A stretch of DNA of 64,000 nt from Saccharina japonica. Its lineage: Eukaryota; Sar; Phaeophyceae; Laminariales; Laminariaceae. The position numbers were made by a program, and so were the translations under genes. This document shows positions 1 through 12,279 of the stretch, in pieces. Within the stretch, counting starts at the first letter, position 1. Each line of letters opens with the position of its first letter. The stretch is taken from assembly GCA_008828725.1 (NCBI GenBank), contig MEHQ01001183.1, forward strand, positions 62,001 through 126,000. Direction: 5' to 3'. The notes under the pieces are model-generated. The model had not been told where the DNA came from. It was given only the letters and a program-made list of their open reading frames with translations, and did not search any database.

Positions 1-360
1 GCTGTCTCCGGAAGTGGCCACACCAGAAATTAAATTAACTCATTGAAGCTGTCGTCCATATGCAAGTCCGCTTCAGAGGCGGTTCTTAGCAGGATGCAGC
101 TCACCCTCCATGCGACTCGCCCAATACCTCACGGCGTTTCGCGCTTGGTGCAAGCAATGTCTGCCTGGTTGGTGAAAACCCAACGCGCTCCGTCCCGGCA
201 TTATAGGGATGCGAGGGTCTATGGTCATATGACTACGGCCGTGCACAACATGAGTACACCCCCCCCCCCGCTTTCCGTCTCGAAAGGGATGCGTGGTCAA
301 TGGTCAAATGACTTAAGGCAAGCAACAAATGAGTACGCCCCCCCCCCCGCTTTCCCTCCC
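1..360 (+). repeat. LINE-like 3' tail repeats, two degenerate units
   Basis: Two diverged units of about 75-83 bp (about 206-277 and 278-355) share GGGATGCG, TGGTCAATGGTCAAATGAC and CAACAAATGAGTAC, and each ends in a C homopolymer. A third copy with the same order lies at 50994-51068, directly after a reading frame resembling the C-terminus of a non-LTR retrotransposon. The plus frame before the first unit (43-250) has a similar RAPSR...MT.A.N pattern. I infer decayed retroposon 3' ends; the family is not identified. Confidence 0.4.
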
Positions 361-1345
361 CCCTATCCTGCACGCTGCGCCTACACCTTGGTCCAGCGGT
401 GCTGACCACGTGCTCCTTGACATCGCGAAGAATGCCACGCTTGGTGCATGCGGTAAGAAAAAAACATGCGCAGTGTGGGTAACATGCGGGGCCGCAAAAT
501 TAAGATTGAATCGGTGCCTTGCCGCGGGTAAACGTTTCGTTACATACCTCCATCACGATCCATCCGTCGGGTCCCACTGCTACACGGCGACAGACGCATC
601 CACGCCCCGATATGCCCTCCCGTCCGCCGGATGCGGTGGCCCGTGCGGGGTCGTCAGTAGACGTGTCTCTACGGGCGATGGTGTCTTTGCGTCAAAAATC
701 GATGTTTCCTTTGGGTGTCGTCCTGGCGACGAGTGCGTGTGTTCGTTTCGTGCGGGGTGCGGCACAGTTACAAGTGTAACGGCGGGTGAATGTTCTTTAC
801 TCGTGGCGGAAGTATATAAGGAGGCGGGACCTATTTGTCGAGGGTGCTCAACTTTGTTTCGACAGGGTGACTGGCGCATTTTCACGCGCCGCGCTCGGGT
901 CGGCGAGACAGGGCGCGGTGCCCAGCGAAATTGTCTAGATGTTTGGGACTTGACGAGAGCCGCCAGGCGCCGGCGAGAACGAGGCTGGGCGAGTATGGAG
1001 CCTCCACCGCCCTCCCCTCCGCCCGAGCGGAGTGGCCTGCGCAGTCGGTCGAGTGGCCGCGGACCGAAACATGCCGAGCATGAACAAAAACCCCATTATA
1101 TTTTCAACTACTCTACAACAACAAAACCCTCTTGCACGCAAATAGACCCAGATCGGTTAGACGTGTTGCATGCTAAATTCATCTTGCGGGCTATTTGTTG
1201 TACTTCACCTCCAGCCACCGATGTATACCATTGTTGTTTTCGCCACGACATTGTGAATACACAAACTGTGACACCGTTGGTCTGCCCGCGCTCGGCCGGA
1301 CGCGATGCTGCTGCTGCTGGAACGAGACAGGTTGTACCCCTGTAG
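329..1345 (+). CDS. Long open frame, doubtful coding
   Basis: This is the longest open frame outside the retroelement (338 codons). It is Cys-, Arg- and Pro-rich, starts inside the repeat tail at 278-355, and lies in GC-rich DNA where long open frames arise by chance. I see no domain, signal peptide or membrane segment. Overlapping frames of up to about 100 codons are open on both strands. I regard it as probably non-coding and list it only because of its length. Confidence 0.12.
   Translation: MSTPPPPLSLPPILHAAPTPWSSGADHVLLDIAKNATLGACGKKKTCAVWVTCGAAKLRLNRCLAAGKRFVTYLHHDPSVGSHCYTATDASTPRYALPSAGCGGPCGVVSRRVSTGDGVFASKIDVSFGCRPGDECVCSFRAGCGTVTSVTAGECSLLVAEVYKEAGPICRGCSTLFRQGDWRIFTRRARVGETGRGAQRNCLDVWDLTRAARRRRERGWASMEPPPPSPPPERSGLRSRSSGRGPKHAEHEQKPHYIFNYSTTTKPSCTQIDPDRLDVLHAKFILRAICCTSPPATDVYHCCFRHDIVNTQTVTPLVCPRSAGRDAAAAGTRQVVPL
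813..820 (+). promoter_or_regulatory. Possible TATA box (TATATAAG)
   Basis: TATATAAG sits in an otherwise GC-rich stretch and is followed by GGAGGCGGGAC. It is a good match to a eukaryotic TATA element, but no convincing gene starts downstream, so it may be fortuitous. Confidence 0.15.
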
Positions 1346-2403
1346 AGGCGGCCACCGATGAACATGGCCTGCTCTGCCACTTCGGCTCTCAAGACTACAC
1401 ATGCCGTGAGTGCACGCGATCGGGAAAATTAAAGCTCTCTACCGTATGTTTTGTGTGAAGACTCAGGCTCAGCAGTGTGTGGCAGAACGGCATGTGAAAC
1501 GTAGGGGTGAGCAGCGGCAGAACCCGTTCGGGCACGGAGCGTTTGGGCCAAAAATGTGTGTGTTTGATCCCGTGTATATGGCCACGCGTAGCACAGGTTA
1601 GAACTCGAGTACCCACAATCTTGTGGACAAACTGCAATCACGAACTCCAGGGAAACGGTCCATACCGGACACTACTGGATCCGCCGAAACGTCCTAATTT
1701 CCGTTTAGGCTTGGTTACCTTCCTCCCCCACAACCAAACACCTCGTATAAACCATGGCCCACCTGGGTCTACATGTGGGGTATCGATCGTCGAACGCGCC
1801 AACCACTTCGCTACTGCAGCAAACCAATCAGCTGCATCAACTGTCCAACTACGGTAGTTGCCTTCAATAACCGGGTGCATTTGAGAGATGGCCAAGTTGA
1901 GTAGCTGCTGTCCATTGTGCACGAGCCTGCAGCAGCTTGTTGTCGCGCCCTGCATCTGACGTTCAATACATTAGGCAGTGTCGAACAATCATTGGAGAGA
2001 GGCCAGGAAGAACCCCGTCTAGCGCGATTCAGAACGTAGATACCTCGGGGCGACGGCTAACCTTGCAGCAATACCATTCGCGGCTACAGCAAGCTGACAA
2101 GCTAACTGGGGTGCTGTGTTTGCCGCCAAAGTTGCGCTAGACATCAGCAGCATACATAGTTAGCTGACGACAAACTCCCTGAGCCTATGCATGTACTTCG
2201 TATATGGCGTTATTCATATATCCTACAGTAGTTCACTTTGACCTGGTTGCCGACCTCATGTGGTTAAACGTTCATGTTCACCCGGTTGTTGTCGGTGGGA
2301 TTCAGGGCAAAGCCCTCTCATGATCTGCGGCTGCAATAGCCAACGATTGGAGTGCTTCCAACCCCTGAATTGGTAGGTGTAACTGGTTGTAATTTACACC
2401 CTG
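1346..2403. other. No recognisable gene
   Basis: Several open frames of 60-116 codons occur on both strands, including a minus-strand frame at 1638-1955 with a Trp-rich stretch. None shows a domain I recognise. The stretch 2040-2330 on the minus strand has short gag-like Gln/Leu-rich pieces broken by stops. I make no call. Confidence 0.3.
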
Positions 2404-2916
2404 TTGAAGTTCACACGGCTGTATATTAGGTTGAGTTGCTTGCCAATTGTTTCGGTTTGGAACTCGAGTTTACCCCCCTTGTCGATGTCGTCGGTGCACC
2501 GTACCCCTCGTTTTAACCGCTGCCGCCGCCTAAGCTACGATTGTCAGATTACCGTTTCCCGCCCGAACGTCTTTGCACTCCACCTTACTCGTGAAACTCC
2601 CGCCCGCTCAAACTTGTGGGTACGCGCGCCTCCTCCATGGCCAGGTCAGGATGGGCTCCTTGATTGTCTGATTGTGGCTTCAGACGTGCACATGAAACAA
2701 CGGGAAGATACATATGTCGAAACACGGGAGGATAACAACCACAAGGACGGTCTTTTTCGAAAGGCCATTTTGCAGGGCTTGATTATGTTCTACCTCGGAT
2801 GCCTTGGATTGATATTGCTCTACAGACGTTACGAATGCGGCGTCCTGAGAAGGTTTTGCGCCGGTTTCCGTCGCGGGTCGAGGAGGGGCATAGGACTCAC
2901 TCTATCCGTACGATAG
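2404..2916 (+). CDS. Hypothetical ORF with one possible membrane segment
   Basis: A 170-codon frame with an Arg-rich N-terminal half and one hydrophobic stretch near residues 121-140 (AILQGLIMFYLGCLGLILLY), followed by an Arg-rich tail, like a single-pass membrane segment. I do not recognise a family, no splice signals or promoter stand out, and codon use is unremarkable. It could equally be a chance frame. Confidence 0.15.
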   Translation: MKFTRLYIRLSCLPIVSVWNSSLPPLSMSSVHRTPRFNRCRRLSYDCQITVSRPNVFALHLTRETPARSNLWVRAPPPWPGQDGLLDCLIVASDVHMKQREDTYVETREDNNHKDGLFRKAILQGLIMFYLGCLGLILLYRRYECGVLRRFCAGFRRGSRRGIGLTLSVR

Positions 2917-3439
2917 GGGCGCACGATCGTTTCCCTGAGGATCTTCACACTCCACCCTGACAATGGCTTCAGGAGAGATAGAAGGTCGACCCGATGGTCT
3001 AGGCATGAGTGTGGGCTTGCATCATTCCTGCAGGAACCATGCAGCATCCCCTCTTCCTGGGGCAAGACAGCTGGGTGCGCTCCGACTACAACGGGTAACC
3101 TGTAAAACTTAAAATGGCGTTCGGACGGTATAGGGGCAGTTACTCCGGAGTGAACCCTCTTGGGACGTTAAGAACATAACAAGGAACATTGACAATAGAC
3201 ACAAACGACGGCTACAGGAGCGACCACTGTGTGACTGCGTGACTGCGTGATGATGCACCTAGATACCTCGAGTTCAAAACGCAAGCAGCCGCATACCGGC
3301 ACGGGTGTATCACGATCCTATCCGTACCGTTAGGCGCTCTTGCCACTCGTAGATGGTTGATATCAGCAGACATATCATTATTTTGGCCGCTATCTTGGGG
3401 TGCCAGAGGATTTAGGCGCGTGTTACGATACAAATAGCA

Positions 3440-3680
3440 CTTTTTGTCTCAAATCGTTTCTGGGTGATAGGGCTCCTTAACCCAAACTCGTCGTGACTGT
3501 CCTTCTTATGTTGGTAAATTGTTCATTGTTTACTTAGGCAAGGCAAGATTCATCGGGTAGAAAGTTTATTTTTTTTCAAAAACAATGTTTGGGTGAGGTT
3601 TGGAGCTCCTCAAGTCACCACCCTCATAAAGGACATGGTGCGCCTCTACCGAGGCATGCGTCGTTAACGAGCCCCGACAG
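3440..3680 (+). repeat. Dispersed repeat F, copy 1
   Basis: Shares an ordered set of words with 4780-5010: GGGCTCCTTAA, AA.TCGTC.GACT, TCGGGTA and ACATGGTGCGCCTCTACCG. Spacing is similar (about 220 bp) but the copies are strongly diverged. Family unknown. Confidence 0.45.
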
Positions 3681-4779
3681 TCAATTCATGTTTTGGCCCG
3701 ACAAAGTTTCCCGTATCGTGCAATAGGCATAACTCGTCATCCGCGATTTTCCGACCCGCACTCGTCTCGGGCAAGAACAAGACGGACCGCAAGGTTAAGT
3801 CTCAAAACTGCGAAAACAATTGGGGTTGGAGCGTCATCCATACACACGCCCAGAGGAGTACTGCTTCGCAACTTCAAGCGCTAAACTAGATGATTATACG
3901 GTGATAATATCGCGAGCGCGACGTGCTATAAGAAGATATACATACGTCTCGATGTCCCACATGCAAGCAGTATCCCACCCTAAATTCAATTACGTAGGTT
4001 GTAACAAACACAATGGCTGCCATTCTGATGGTGTGGAGAACGTATATGTCAGATTCATGGCGGACAGTTTCGAGAGCTTGGCGAAACACCCTAGGAACAA
4101 CCGTAGCAAGAAATAACTTGGCGGTTTCTATGGCGATATGTTTGGGATCGTGGCGTGAATAAGAGGCTATAGTCGTGTACCTCAGCAAGAACATGTTGGA
4201 GATTTGGCACATTCGGTGGTGATGTTGAACCCTCGAAATAATTATTGGAGCTATGTACGAGTTTCAGCGAAACCAGGCCGGCGGGTCTGACGGTGACATT
4301 TTGGAGGTCCAACTTACCTTTAGAAGCTAAAGGAAAATATGCCAGTAGTCGTTTGGGATACCCATATCATACGAGGATTCATGCACGTGGTCGGCATGTT
4401 TGATCGCCGGTAGCCTTTGTTGCCGAAAGAGGAAATGTTCGGATCGTGAATGATGATTGTTCTGACTGGACCGCTGAGCCAGATACATTATTGTATTTAC
4501 TGTATTACTGAGTACATCGCTGTACAAGGTTCCGCTTCGGGGTGTGGTTAAGTTGACATCCCAAGGATAACGCCACTTGAACAGCGGGAGCATCGCCACC
4601 ATCAGACGTTCCTATAAATGTGAGGACAGGATATGGCTTCCACATTGTGTGGTCGATTAAAAGCAATGACGTGAAAACGTGGTCACGATGGCATCATCTC
4701 CTGGTGAAACATTGCACGCGCAACCATAAAAGCACGGTGGACGCGTCGCTGCGATAGAGGTAGAACGTTTGGGCGGAAT
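3681..4779. other. No recognisable gene
   Basis: Opposed overlapping frames at 3820-4116 (+) and 3886-4212 (-), and a minus frame at 4327-4602, are open but show no domain. I see nothing else. Confidence 0.3.
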
Positions 4780-5010
4780 CGGATTCCGAATGATTGGGCT
4801 CCTTAAGCCGAAATCGTCGGACTCTCGTTCTTGTGTTGCAATGGTTTTCACAGTGAAGTTAGGCCATGGGATTGTTCGTCGGGTATATATCACAGTGCCC
4901 CCCCCCAATTTGTTCTGGGTGACTTACTATTAGTACAGAGCGCCCCACGCAAGGAGCCTCTGAACAATCTGTAACATGGTGCGCCTCTACCGTAGTATGC
5001 GTCCGTGACT
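4780..5010 (+). repeat. Dispersed repeat F, copy 2
   Basis: Diverged partner of 3440-3680, keeping GGGCTCCTTAA near the start and ACATGGTGCGCCTCTACCG near the end. A C9 run at 4898 lies in the variable centre. Confidence 0.45.
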
Positions 5011-6790
5011 GCCACAAACGTTTGAGCTTCACAATTGCAGGTGTTGTTGTGCTGCTGCCGTTGTGCTGCCGTGATGCGCCTGCTGTCGTCGTACTGTGTA
5101 CCGTGGCTGCTTCTGTTGTATGTTCAAATGGCGGTGAAGCGTGGGTGTAGCTCGTCCTGCCCCCCTACGCAACCTCCAATTAATTATGTGGTGCTGCCTT
5201 CGTTCATATTTCGTATGCTGATAGTAAACGTGGCCCAATTACGCACACACATAAGCACCATCCGTGGTCATCACAAAGGGAAGAGCTCGACGTGCGACTT
5301 ATATTGTACCGTGCATGCCACGAAGTAGGGACTTTGAGTGCTGGAGGGGCGGTGTGATAACAGTGGGACAGGGAAAACACTCTTGTGTCCGGAATCCATG
5401 GTGCTAGGCGGCTCGGCGGCGCGGAACGCAATGCCGTGAAAACGATCCAGTCAAGGTGAATGGACTTGGAACGCATAGGAGGTACTACAGTATGCTACAG
5501 CAGCAGTAACCGGTAGCCTACTGAGTTGCTGATCAGGAACAGTATTGCATTATAGCAACAGGCTTAGTAGTAGGTGTATGTACCAGCCTCTCTATCTAAC
5601 TCAGTAACCTGGAGTACTATTGAAATAAGGGTGTGCTCGTGTACTCAGTTGTGTACGTACGAAAGTACTTGGTATCAGCACAGCCATGGATATGCGGCGA
5701 AATACGAATAGGAACAATCTAAAACTAAATGCGGGGCATCTAGAATCTAGAACCTGTTCGACGCTTGAAACGTCTGGAAGCGTAGCGTTCTTGAGAACAG
5801 TACGTAGTACGTGTAAGTGGAACGGATACGAGCAAGCATCCGAGGAACGTTGCTGTGGGTCGGTCAGTACAGCCACCCGATAGAGTACATCTAGCCGTAG
5901 AGCTGAGCGTGTCGAGGCTGGCTGCGCCCACCAAGGTGACAATCAACCAACTAACCATCTTCTCAGCTCTGTCTGATATTTTCTGTCTTCTCCATCTTGG
6001 CCCAGAGAGAGCCTTCTTTTCATTATCATACGTTTCCTTTAAGGATAAGCTAACGAGTGCGCCTAACGGCGGCGCCAAGCCTCTGGACTAGCACGTCCAC
6101 CATAGTGCCACAAGCGGACACCGTCCCCCAACATGTATTTGAGCCTCGATGTGTTTGGCGCTTCGCGTAGAGCTGCGGTTCATCGGGTACATCCAGTACA
6201 AGGACTACGCCTGAGTTCCGAGCTGCTACGTACTCGTACATACAGCAGAGACCAGGTCCCACTGTGAGTTTCTCCGCTGATCTTCGTTGCGCATCGTCGC
6301 CTACGAGGAGCTGCTGCTCCGAAGAACAACGTGTATCCCCCCGCAGAGCTGTCAAGGTCATCTTCACCTGGAGCTGCTGCTGTGCGGCTGCAACGTACTC
6401 GTGGTTCTACAGGGACCTACCTGCTGCAATTTTCTCAGGATCATCGTACTACGATTACCCCGGTGGACTCTTCTGCTGCACAAGACATCGTTCGCGTTTC
6501 GAGTACGAGGACTGCGAAAATGGGATCCAACGTCACGGCCAACGTCACCAGTAACAACATGGACGCCAAGAGGGGATTTGTCGTGAGGGAAGGCGAGTCT
6601 AGGCCGACCGAAGATACGAGAAATGCGGGAGGACAAGATCATACAACAGTGGCCTCGCCGTGCTTGTCCAGAACAATAGTAAGCGGCGCAATTAAGGAGG
6701 AGGAGCAAGCCGATCACCAATAATTTCGACAAAGACTGAACGGCGGGCTTCCAGCCTGAGAGCGCATGAATCCCTAGAGCAAGAAGGATT
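5011..6790. other. Unannotated sequence with short open frames
   Basis: About 1.8 kb with overlapping frames of 60-130 codons. The plus frame 6331-6723 (130 codons) has a Ser/Thr-rich first half and an acidic Gln/Glu-rich end (EEEQADHQ), but an opposing 122-codon frame is also open and no domain is evident. Confidence 0.25.
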
Positions 6791-7440
6791 ACTCATGGTA
6801 TCGCTGGAGCAACATCATCATTGCCCGGGATCACCATCATCGTCATCATCATCATCATCATATCGTCGTGTGAACCACAATAGACTCGTGTCGCCCAGGG
6901 TCGTTCATCGTCGGATTGAAGGAACGCCGTCGCCGGAATCGCGGCATAATTTTATTGGGATCGCCGGAGAAATGTCCTCTCGGATCGGGCCACAGCACTA
7001 CACTATCATCTACAACAACAGGAACCGCCAGAGCAGTACACTATCATCTACAACAACAGGAGCCGCCGGGGTACAACCATGGCCAGGAGCTGCCTAAACT
7101 CGGGGTCGTCGAGGATACGTCTGCGGAACTGCTCCGAACATACGCCTGTGGGACTGCCGAAAAGGCAACTTTCGGGGTCGCTACAGCACTACTGTTCGAT
7201 GGGACAGCCGGAGCATCCGGAGTCAGCGTAATAGTATCATCGTGGGGTCGCTGAAGTGTTGTTCGGGATCGGTCCACAGCATAATATATTTTGGGATCAC
7301 CGGGCGAGAACGTCTCCTGGGATTACGGCAGCATCATCGGTTGGGGCTGCTGGGACATCTTTCCTGGGGCCGCTGCGCCATCACCGTCTGGACCGCCAGG
7401 AGGAGGACATCTTCTTCGCCTGGGGTCGCACCAGCTTGAT
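6791..7440. repeat. Simple-sequence region: (ATC)n and 38-bp duplication
   Basis: An (ATC)n/(ATG)n microsatellite occupies about 6832-6862. ACACTATCATCTACAACAAC occurs twice about 38 bp apart (near 7000 and 7038). From there to 7440, degenerate modules built on GGGGTCGC and GGGATC..C.GG recur. The open frames here are by-products of the repeats. Confidence 0.5.
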
Positions 7441-7888
7441 GGCAAGATTTGTTGAGTAGCAGTGTGACGCGTCTTCTTTGTACGGGCGGGCAGAAATATG
7501 GTAGCCTGTTAGTAGCTATGTTGTATTGTACTGCCATGGTATTGTAGACGGTTTGCCCGCTTGCCCTTACTTCAAACCGGTCAAAACAATATGCCTCTAC
7601 GTTGCCAGGTTACGCGCAGTAGTTGTTGCGTTCGCTGTGGAAGGATTGATCACCCGTCGTAAGCGAAGCAAAAACGGTTGATGCTGTTGCGGCGTGGCAA
7701 AGGAGTAATCCACCTTTGTTGTGACGTATCAACATATGCCACACGGAAATATGTAGACAAGTAAAGTACACGGAATAACAACAGTGGGGGTTGTCGAGAT
7801 AACATAAGTACCGTACGCAGTCAGTTGCCCTAAGTATCAAGCACGAGGACGTTACGTTTGACCAAGTTGACTGAGTAACTAGTTTCGA
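7441..7888. other. No recognisable feature
   Basis: Unique-looking sequence with only short chance frames. Confidence 0.3.
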
Positions 7889-8259
7889 TTTTTTTTATTT
7901 TTTTATTTTTTTTGTCCATCCCATTTATTATCTTCGCCCTTCCTTTCTCTCTCCTCCCTAGTCGTAACTCAGATCCGGGGTCACAAAGTAGGCTCCTCTC
8001 CCTCCTCCCCCACTACGGTTCTTGCCTTGCATTTTTATCGCGAGAAGACTTCAGCCTTTCCTTCCCTCGTCGACTCGCATCGAATTGTGCCTACCCACGC
8101 TACTATTAATTGGCGTTCTCAGCAGTTGATTCCGTTTTTTATTTATTTTTGCAAATAAACTCAAAAGTCCGACCCACGTGAGATTCGAACTCCAGACATC
8201 AACGTTCAGAAGCGTTCGAGGTTACCTCTAGACCATCGGGGCGACCGACTGGCTAACAG
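7889..8259 (-). mobile_element. tRNA-derived SINE, copy 1
   Basis: Read on the minus strand this is a short retroposon. The 5' head (about 8249 down to 8160) has a pol III A-box-like GATGGTCTAGAGG and a B-box-like GAGTTCGAATC. A body of about 180 bp follows, shared with copies at 11893 and 58767 (TCAGATCCGGGGTCAC and CCCATTTATTATC), then an A-rich tail seen as T7A/T8 runs at 7889-7913. Flanks GACTGAGTAACTAG (left) and GACTGGCTAACAG (right) could be a decayed target-site duplication. The head does not fold cleanly as a functional tRNA. Confidence 0.65.
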
Positions 8260-8470
8260 TAATTATATTTTGTCACCTGTGCGCTACAAGATGTATATAT
8301 TTTACGAGTATTACCTATCATTACATCATACATGGTATCTAGACTCCACATCAGCAGTGCCCTCGTGCCCTCGTATAATACTATCCTACTATTTTTTGTT
8401 GTAGCAACTACTGTACCTGTAGCTATTGTCGGCTGCAGATTATAAATATGCATGTCGGCCTGTACCGTGG

Positions 8471-10734
8471 TTCCTATTACAATTGACTGCCAATTATAGT
8501 TTCCTATCACAATTGACTGCCAATTGTGGTCACCAATTCCAATTATTTGGAACGCATCGAGCTCTATGGTACAGACTATTCCTATGAACAGAAACCCACC
8601 AGGCTTTATCGTCCACCCAATATATGCTAATATACACCCATCTACACTAATGGTTAAAGTAATTGCTATTAACAGTTTCCAACGAAATTTCATTGGTGAA
8701 CCCATAGCCTATTGAAATATAATATCCCATTCTATTGTAACGCTAATGGACAATTGCAGAATATGTTCGGTGCCAATAGTGCTGGCAATTCCATTTAATG
8801 TATATTCCCCTAAATGAATTGTGCTGGCAATTATATTTTTAATTGACACCCCTTTAAATATATTGTGCTGGCAATTCCATTCAATTGACATCCTCCCAAA
8901 TAAATTGCGTTGGCAATTCCATTCAATTGGAATCCTCCCAAATAAATTGCGCTGGCAATTCCATTTAATTGACACCCTTTTGAATTGATTGTGCGGGCAA
9001 ATCCATTTCATCTTTCTAAATAATAGTCTTGGCAATTTCATTTATTGGGCAGGCTTCGAAATAAACTGTTCAGACATTCAGGCATTTCCATTTAACAGAC
9101 AATATTATGTTACCGGTCAATTGATTCCGGAGGCTGCAATTGCAGTTTGACACATCAATGTATGTGTGCATGAGGAAGCTATTTCTTAAAGTTGCGAAGG
9201 CAAACGATTCGTGAGGCTGTCTAGCGATTGGAATTGCCGGACCAATTGATTCATGAAGCAGTCTATTAATTGGAATCGACCAGACAACATATTTCGGAGG
9301 ATGCCCATTAAATTAAATATATCGGACAAAATGTTTGGCGGCCGATTTATCACTAGGAAAATGTTTTTACATTCCCTTTCTGCTTAAGCCTTGGGCAATA
9401 GGCATCGCAATATACTATTGCCCCTACAATAGACCCACCGAAAAGTCTACAAAATGAAATGAGGCGGACAATTGATTCTTATCACATTGCCGCAATTGGA
9501 ATTGCAAAGACAACAACATATTGTAGTCTATCTGCTAATTGGAATTGCTTAAGCAATTGGTTTAGAGCTCTATAATTAACTGGAACTGTCTCTTGCAATA
9601 TTTTCGCTCCGGAGACTCCAATACTCCATTACTTCTTCACTAGGATATGGGACCTACCCACAATGGACTATTGCTTTTACAGTAGATCTTCCGGAAGTCC
9701 ATTTAAATGGAATTGGTCGAGATACTGCTTTCGTGGTGCATCAACTAATAGGAATGATTCGGCCAATAGGTTTGTGTCCTGGCCTTCCAATATATAACGT
9801 TTCAGACATTATCTTCTGGTCTTATCTCACAATTGCAATGGTTCAATCAAACCGTTTCTGCCCTCACCCGAACTGGAATTGTTTCAATAGTTTCGTTCTG
9901 TTCCTTTCTATTAATAGGCATGGTCGGATCAATAGGTTTCTGCCCTGACCTTCCAATTGAAATTTTTTCAACAGTTAGTTTCACGTCTTGCCTATCAATA
10001 GGAGTGGTTTGGTCAATAAGTTTCTGTGCTGACTTTCCAAATTAAATTGTTGATTGGTCAATAGGCTTTGTTCTGACGTTCCAATTGTTAGTGTTCGATT
10101 TTGTTTTCTGACCTCCACAATTCCAATTACTAGATCGTACTTGTAATAATTTGATTGGACAGTTTCATTGGTAGACAACACTCGAAACAAATTGGCTATA
10201 CAATTCCGACTGATAGATCTCACTCGAAATATTTTGACAATTCCAATTGATAGAAATCACTCGAAATCGTTTAGTTGGACAGTTGCATTTAATAAATAGA
10301 TTAAAAATCTATCGTCTCGGCAATTCCAATTAATTGCCAGCACTCGAAATCAATTGTAGGCACAATTCCAATTGTAGGCAGCACCCAAAATGAGTTGCCC
10401 GGACAATTTCAATTAGTAACCTTCAATCGAAATCATTTGGTTGGGAAAATCCAATTAATAGACGGCATCCGAACTCAGTTGTGGCCACAATAGACTATTG
10501 TAAGAGCAATGGTCCAAATAATTGCGCAGGCAATTCCAGTTAATTGACAGCACCCAAAATCAATTGTCTGGACAATTCCAATTGGTAGGCAGCATCCAAA
10601 TTTAATTACCCCTACAATTCAAATTAATATACTTCAACCAAAACATTTTGGTTGTGCAATTTCAATTCATAGGCTACACCCAAACATAATTGTAGACACA
10701 ATAGAGTATTGAAATAGGAATTGTCCAGGGTGTG
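8471..10734 (+). mobile_element. 42-bp-satellite TIR element, copy 1 (left end lost)
   Basis: Collinear with the complete copy at 29108-31415 across nearly its whole length. The right terminal repeat is intact (...AATTGTCCAGGGTGTG at 10719-10734), but no left terminal repeat precedes the shared sequence. The left edge instead shows a 33-bp duplication of TTCCTATTACAATTGACTGCC. Most of the body is a degenerate tandem repeat of about 42 bp built on CAATTCCATTTAATTGACA and CAATTCCAATTAATAGACAG. Because the left end is missing, no target-site duplication can be assigned. Confidence 0.75.
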
Positions 10735-11264
10735 GAAAATACACAAATACACAACACGTGCTTAAAATCACAATGCGCAAAAACGCAGGGAACCCATGAA
10801 TGCGTGGCGAAGCTTGCTTGCCACCGAAAGCTGCTTTGCCACACACCGCCACACCCCACCGCCAACATCACCACCCCGGGGCATGAAAAGCTACTACCGG
10901 CACGGAACTTGCGGATGCCCAGCCTTCCCCAGCCGACGAGGTGCACGCTATATGCACATCCGGTCCGCAGCCCGCAGGTGGTGCCCCGGAGCTTGCAGCC
11001 CGTGTTGCGCAGTCCGCAGTAGTAGTCGGCCGCCGGTAGGTGCAGCTTTGCCGCCCCACCCTGCTGTCGGTGCTACGCTGGGGCCTGCACTATCGAAAGC
11101 CGCCGCGACAAGCCCTCCTCCGGCCGCGACGGCGCTATTAGTCGGCACAGTTCACAGTAAAATGGTCGACGTTGCGGAGGAAAAGCCAGGGGCAAGGTCT
11201 CCCCCGTGTGGCAGTTGTTGCTCGCCTCACTTTGCGTAGAAAGTAAACAATGATATGCACCTTA
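10735..11264. other. GC-rich spacer with chance ORFs
   Basis: A 147-codon plus frame (10796-11239), rich in Ala, Pro, Cys and Arg, overlaps open frames on the minus strand. No domain is seen. Probably non-coding. Confidence 0.25.
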
Positions 11265-11870
11265 CACGAAAACCGTACGAAACATCGGTTTTGTACGGTT
11301 AATTCATACGCTGTCTGTAGCGGTTTCGTTAGTGCAGTAGTGCCCTGAAACAAAGGGACAATAACCGCACGAAACCACGATTTTGTACGGTTTATTCATA
11401 CGGTGCGCCATGGAGAAACGGCGGTTTTGACCGGTTTTCCCTACGGGGATTGGAACCGCACCGTAGCAAAAACCGTTCAACGGGGAACCGCACCGGACCG
11501 CACCGTAAGATGTATCACAGCACAGAACCGCACCGTAAGATTTACTAAATTTAAAAACCACACCGAACCGTACCATAGGATTCCCGATTCCTGAAAACCG
11601 CACCGAACCGCACCGTAGGGTGCATAAAAAAACGAACCACACCGTTGCATTTACGATTCCGGAAAACCGCACCGAACCGCACCGTAGGATGCATGAAAAA
11701 ACCGAACCGCACCGTTGCATTTACGATTTCTGAAAACCGCACCGAACCGCACCGGAGGATTCCTGATTTATGAAAACCGCACCTAACCGCACCGTATTAT
11801 TTCCGCTTTCTGAACACCACACCGAACCGGACCGTAGGATTTTCGAAAATAAAAAACCCACCGTGCACGG
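11265..11870. repeat. CCGCACCG minisatellite
   Basis: Two units of AACCG(T/C)ACGAAAC..CG.TTTTGTACGGTT at 11268-11309 and 11361-11401 are followed by an array of ACCGCACCGAACCGCACCGT words with a repeat period of about 70 bp between 11620 and 11760 (TGCAT...ACCGTTGCATTTACGATT...). A 138-codon minus frame across it is a repeat artefact. It abuts SINE copy 2. Confidence 0.7.
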
Positions 11871-11892
11871 ACGGTTAACCGTAAAGAACCCT

Positions 11893-12240
11893 GCTTTTTC
11901 GTTTTCTCCATCCCATTTATTATCCTCGCCCTTCTTTTCCCTCTCCCGCTTTAGCTGTAACTCAGATCCGGGGTCACTGAGTAGGCTCTTCTCCCCCCTC
12001 CCCACTACGGCACGTGCCTTGTATTATTATCGCGATAAGATTTCAGCACTTACTTTCTTCCCTCGTCGGCTTGCGTCGGATTCCACCTACCCGCGCCACG
12101 AAGGCGCTCTCAGCAATCGGTTCCTTTTTTATTTTTCAAATAAAATCAAAATCTCACCACGGTGGGATTCGAACCAGGGTACTAATCATTGCTATTAATA
12201 GTGGCCTCACACCGGGGTTCCACCGCCGTGAAAATAACCG
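11893..12240 (-). mobile_element. tRNA-derived SINE, copy 2 with a different head
   Basis: The body matches copy 1 (CCCATTTATTATCCTCGCCC, TCAGATCCGGGGTCACTGAG, CCCACTACGG). The 5' head differs: on the minus strand it has B-box GGTTCGAATCCC near 12170 and can pair CACGG with CCGTG as an acceptor-like stem, and it does not match the heads of copies 1 and 3. There is no clear long A tail. Confidence 0.6.
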
Positions 12241-12279
12241 ACAATAATTTGTTGGTAACCGCCAAATTTACGTACGTAC

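Noticed and set aside
8160..8249. Possible tRNA gene on the minus strand
   Set aside because: A and B boxes are present, but the acceptor and anticodon stems do not pair properly and the same unit with a common body occurs elsewhere, so it is a SINE head.
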